Notes under the pieces: generated by a model | Database searches by the model: none | What the model was told of the DNA's origin: nothing | The model's input: the letters and a program-made list of their open reading frames with translations, nothing else | Program-made: the position numbers and the translations under genes | From: Candidatus Zixiibacteriota bacterium | GTDB lineage: Bacteria; Zixibacteria; MSB-5A5; GN15; FEB-12 | Assembly (NCBI GenBank): GCA_040756055.1 | Contig: JBFLZR010000002.1 | Span: forward strand, 1 to 64,000 | Direction: 5' to 3' | Length of the DNA: 64,000 bases | Part shown: positions 62,519 to 64,000 of the stretch, piece by piece | Numbering within the stretch: position 1 is the stretch's first letter | Layout: every line of letters begins with the position of its first letter

Positions 62519-63889
62519 CTATCGAAGCTGCAAAAGCAGCTTGCGAGGATCCGCCAGATATTCGTGCACCCGATGCAGAAATTGCACGGCAACATGACCG
62601 TCAATAAGACGGTGATCGAATGAAAGGCCGAAGCTGGAGATATCGCGAATGACAATCTCACCGTCGACGACCCACGGTTTCTTGATTATGGCGTGAACAC
62701 CCAGAATAGCCACCTGCGGCTGGTTGATTATTGGTGTCGAAGCCGCCGCGCCGAACATACCGGCATTGGTTATCGAAAAAGTACCGCCGCTGACATCATC
62801 GGGGGTTAATTGGTTCTTCCTCGCCCGCCTGCCAATCGAATCCAGCTCGACCGCCAGCTCGACTATCGTCTTTTTGTCGGCATCCTTAATTACGGGAACA
62901 ATGAGACCTTCGTCACGGGCCACGGCGACACCGATGTTATAAAAATTCTTGAAGACTATTTCTTTTTCCGTCATCGAGGCGTTCAGTTTTGGAAACTCGT
63001 GCAGCGCCGCGCCGGCTGCCTTGATGATAAAAGGCATATAAGTGATTTTGGCGCCATAGGTATTCACGAAGGAATTCTTGATTTCTTCGCGCAGTTTCAC
63101 CAGTTCCGTAAAGTCGATATCCTCAAAAGTTGTCACATGCGGAGAGGTTTGCACCGACCTGACCATGTGGTCGGATATCACCTTCCTGATACCCGCCAGC
63201 GGTATACGCGTCTCACGCCTGTTGGCCGGCAGCGGTTCAAACGTCGGAATTTCGACTTTCACGAGAGGTTCACGCGGAGTTTCCGGCGCGGCTTTCTGTT
63301 CGGCCGAAGCGGATGGTTTTGAGACCATCGGCAGAGGTGGGGGTGGAATCGGCCCCATCGTAAATCCGGCCGAGGCTGACCTCGCCTCAACTGCCCGCAT
63401 GACATCATCAACCGTCACCCGGCCTTCCTTGCCCGTGGGGGTTATAGTCGAAGGATCCAGGGAATATTCGCGAATAAGAACCTTTACTTTGGGGGACATT
63501 TTCCCCTTGCCGATTTCGGCTGTAGCTTTGATCTCCTGCTGCGGTTTAGGTGGTTTTGCGGGGGCCGGGGCAGCCTTTTCGGCCGCGGGCGTTTCTGCTT
63601 TAGGCGCTTCAGGGGAAGGCTTCGCCTGCGGCCGTGGAGCCGCCTCACCTTTACCGTCGTCAATAACGGCTATCCGGGTGCCCACCGGAACAACATCTCC
63701 CTCCTTGGCAAACTGATGAGTCAGTGTCCCTTCGGCCTCAGCCGGTATTTCCACATTGACCTTATCGGTCATCAATTCCACCAGCGGCTGATTTAGCTTT
63801 ACCGGATCTCCGATCTTGACCTTCCACTCCAGAATCGTGCCCTCCAGGACCGATTCTCCCATCTGAGGGACCAAAACATCTAACGCCAT
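62519..63889 (-). CDS. Dihydrolipoamide acyltransferase (E2) of a 2-oxo acid dehydrogenase complex
   Basis: 456 aa. Lipoyl domain 1-75 with Lys43 in MTDKVNV; a Pro/Ala linker (about 75-125); peripheral subunit-binding domain (about 128-165); catalytic domain from about 225, with SFDHRLIDG (His and Asp). It could be the E2 of pyruvate, 2-oxoglutarate or branched-chain complexes; motif DK(V/I) N(V/T)E in the lipoyl domain fits the branched-chain type, but this is weak. It has one lipoyl domain. E1 and E3 genes are not in the window. lipB follows. Confidence 0.92.
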   Translation of the reverse strand: MALDVLVPQMGESVLEGTILEWKVKIGDPVKLNQPLVELMTDKVNVEIPAEAEGTLTHQFAKEGDVVPVGTRIAVIDDGKGEAAPRPQAKPSPEAPKAETPAAEKAAPAPAKPPKPQQEIKATAEIGKGKMSPKVKVLIREYSLDPSTITPTGKEGRVTVDDVMRAVEARSASAGFTMGPIPPPPLPMVSKPSASAEQKAAPETPREPLVKVEIPTFEPLPANRRETRIPLAGIRKVISDHMVRSVQTSPHVTTFEDIDFTELVKLREEIKNSFVNTYGAKITYMPFIIKAAGAALHEFPKLNASMTEKEIVFKNFYNIGVAVARDEGLIVPVIKDADKKTIVELAVELDSIGRRARKNQLTPDDVSGGTFSITNAGMFGAAASTPIINQPQVAILGVHAIIKKPWVVDGEIVIRDISSFGLSFDHRLIDGHVAVQFLHRVHEYLADPRKLLLQLR

Positions 63890-63945
63890 CTTCGTGTCCT
63901 TCTATCTCGATTTTGAGAATATTTCTTTAGGTTGATAACGTAGGC

Positions 63946-63975
63946 AATATACGGAATGTTCACCATTGTAGTCAA
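63946..63975 (-). promoter_or_regulatory. Sigma-70-type promoter of E2-lipB-fabL
   Basis: On the minus strand TTGACT (63970-63975), 18 bases, TATATT (63946-63951). The leader to the E2 ATG is about 50 bases, and AAGGA lies 7 bases before that ATG. Confidence 0.75.
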
Positions 63976-64000
63976 GATTCCCCCTCACAAATAGAGCCCG

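Overview
The window looks like a chromosomal segment of a Gram-negative bacterium with mid-range GC. Evidence is an outer-membrane beta-barrel, lipoproteins, periplasmic adaptors, a periplasmic multihaem cytochrome and a secreted protease with a FlgD-like C-terminal domain. A complete 14-subunit complex I, an indolepyruvate:ferredoxin oxidoreductase/butyrate kinase fermentation cluster, a SUF iron-sulfur operon and a selenoprotein suggest an anaerobic or facultative lifestyle. The mix (FabL-type enoyl reductase, MXAN_6640-like metalloprotease, fused FtcD) fits an uncultured lineage of the FCB type such as Zixibacteria; this placement is an impression, not a result. No tRNA, rRNA, CRISPR array or insertion sequence was seen.

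Layout. 1-2.8 kb (minus): a gene for an RRE/PqqD-like + M50 protease + HlyD fusion, followed by two tandem, nearly identical 23-codon peptide genes, each with a strong ribosome site and an intrinsic terminator. This is the best candidate for an undescribed system (a RiPP-like or exported micropeptide locus) and it may continue beyond the left edge. 2.9-9.3 kb: ClC channel, FAD oxidoreductase, secreted alpha/beta hydrolase, a GAF-HisKA protein without an ATPase domain, and purF. 9.4-24.1 kb (minus): nuoA-N in one operon from a clear promoter. Between nuoM and nuoN lies a small glutaredoxin-like gene whose apparent TGA stop is followed by two codons and TAA, then a hairpin with a GGUC loop: a convincing selenocysteine gene.

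24.3-39.3 kb (minus): PHPT1-like protein, PHP hydrolase, UMF1-type MFS transporter and HD protein, then an 11-gene head-to-tail cluster read from a good promoter upstream of manC: manC, SPOR lipoprotein, tsaC, arginine-phosphatase-like LMW phosphatase, DUF3108, a deoxyhypusine-synthase-like protein, FtcD fusion, PHP hydrolase, secreted metalloprotease, ECF S-component and outer-membrane barrel. 39.4-44.8 kb (minus): iorA-iorB-buk-ptb-ptb, which would turn 2-oxo acids from amino acids into acyl-CoA, acyl phosphate and finally acid plus ATP. A perfect CRP-type palindrome lies in the 324-bp gap between it and a divergent octahaem cytochrome c.

45-49 kb: cytochrome, VOC protein, membrane glycosyltransferase, mntP. 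49.4-55.9 kb (plus): rrf2-sufC-sufB-sufD-Rieske-sufS-sufU-sufT with an inverted-repeat operator upstream; it would supply clusters to complex I, IorA and PurF. 56-60.9 kb (plus): a MacA/MacB-like ABC export cassette and a small secreted protein with a duplicated motif. 61-63.9 kb (minus): lipoyl-dependent E2, lipB and fabL from one promoter.
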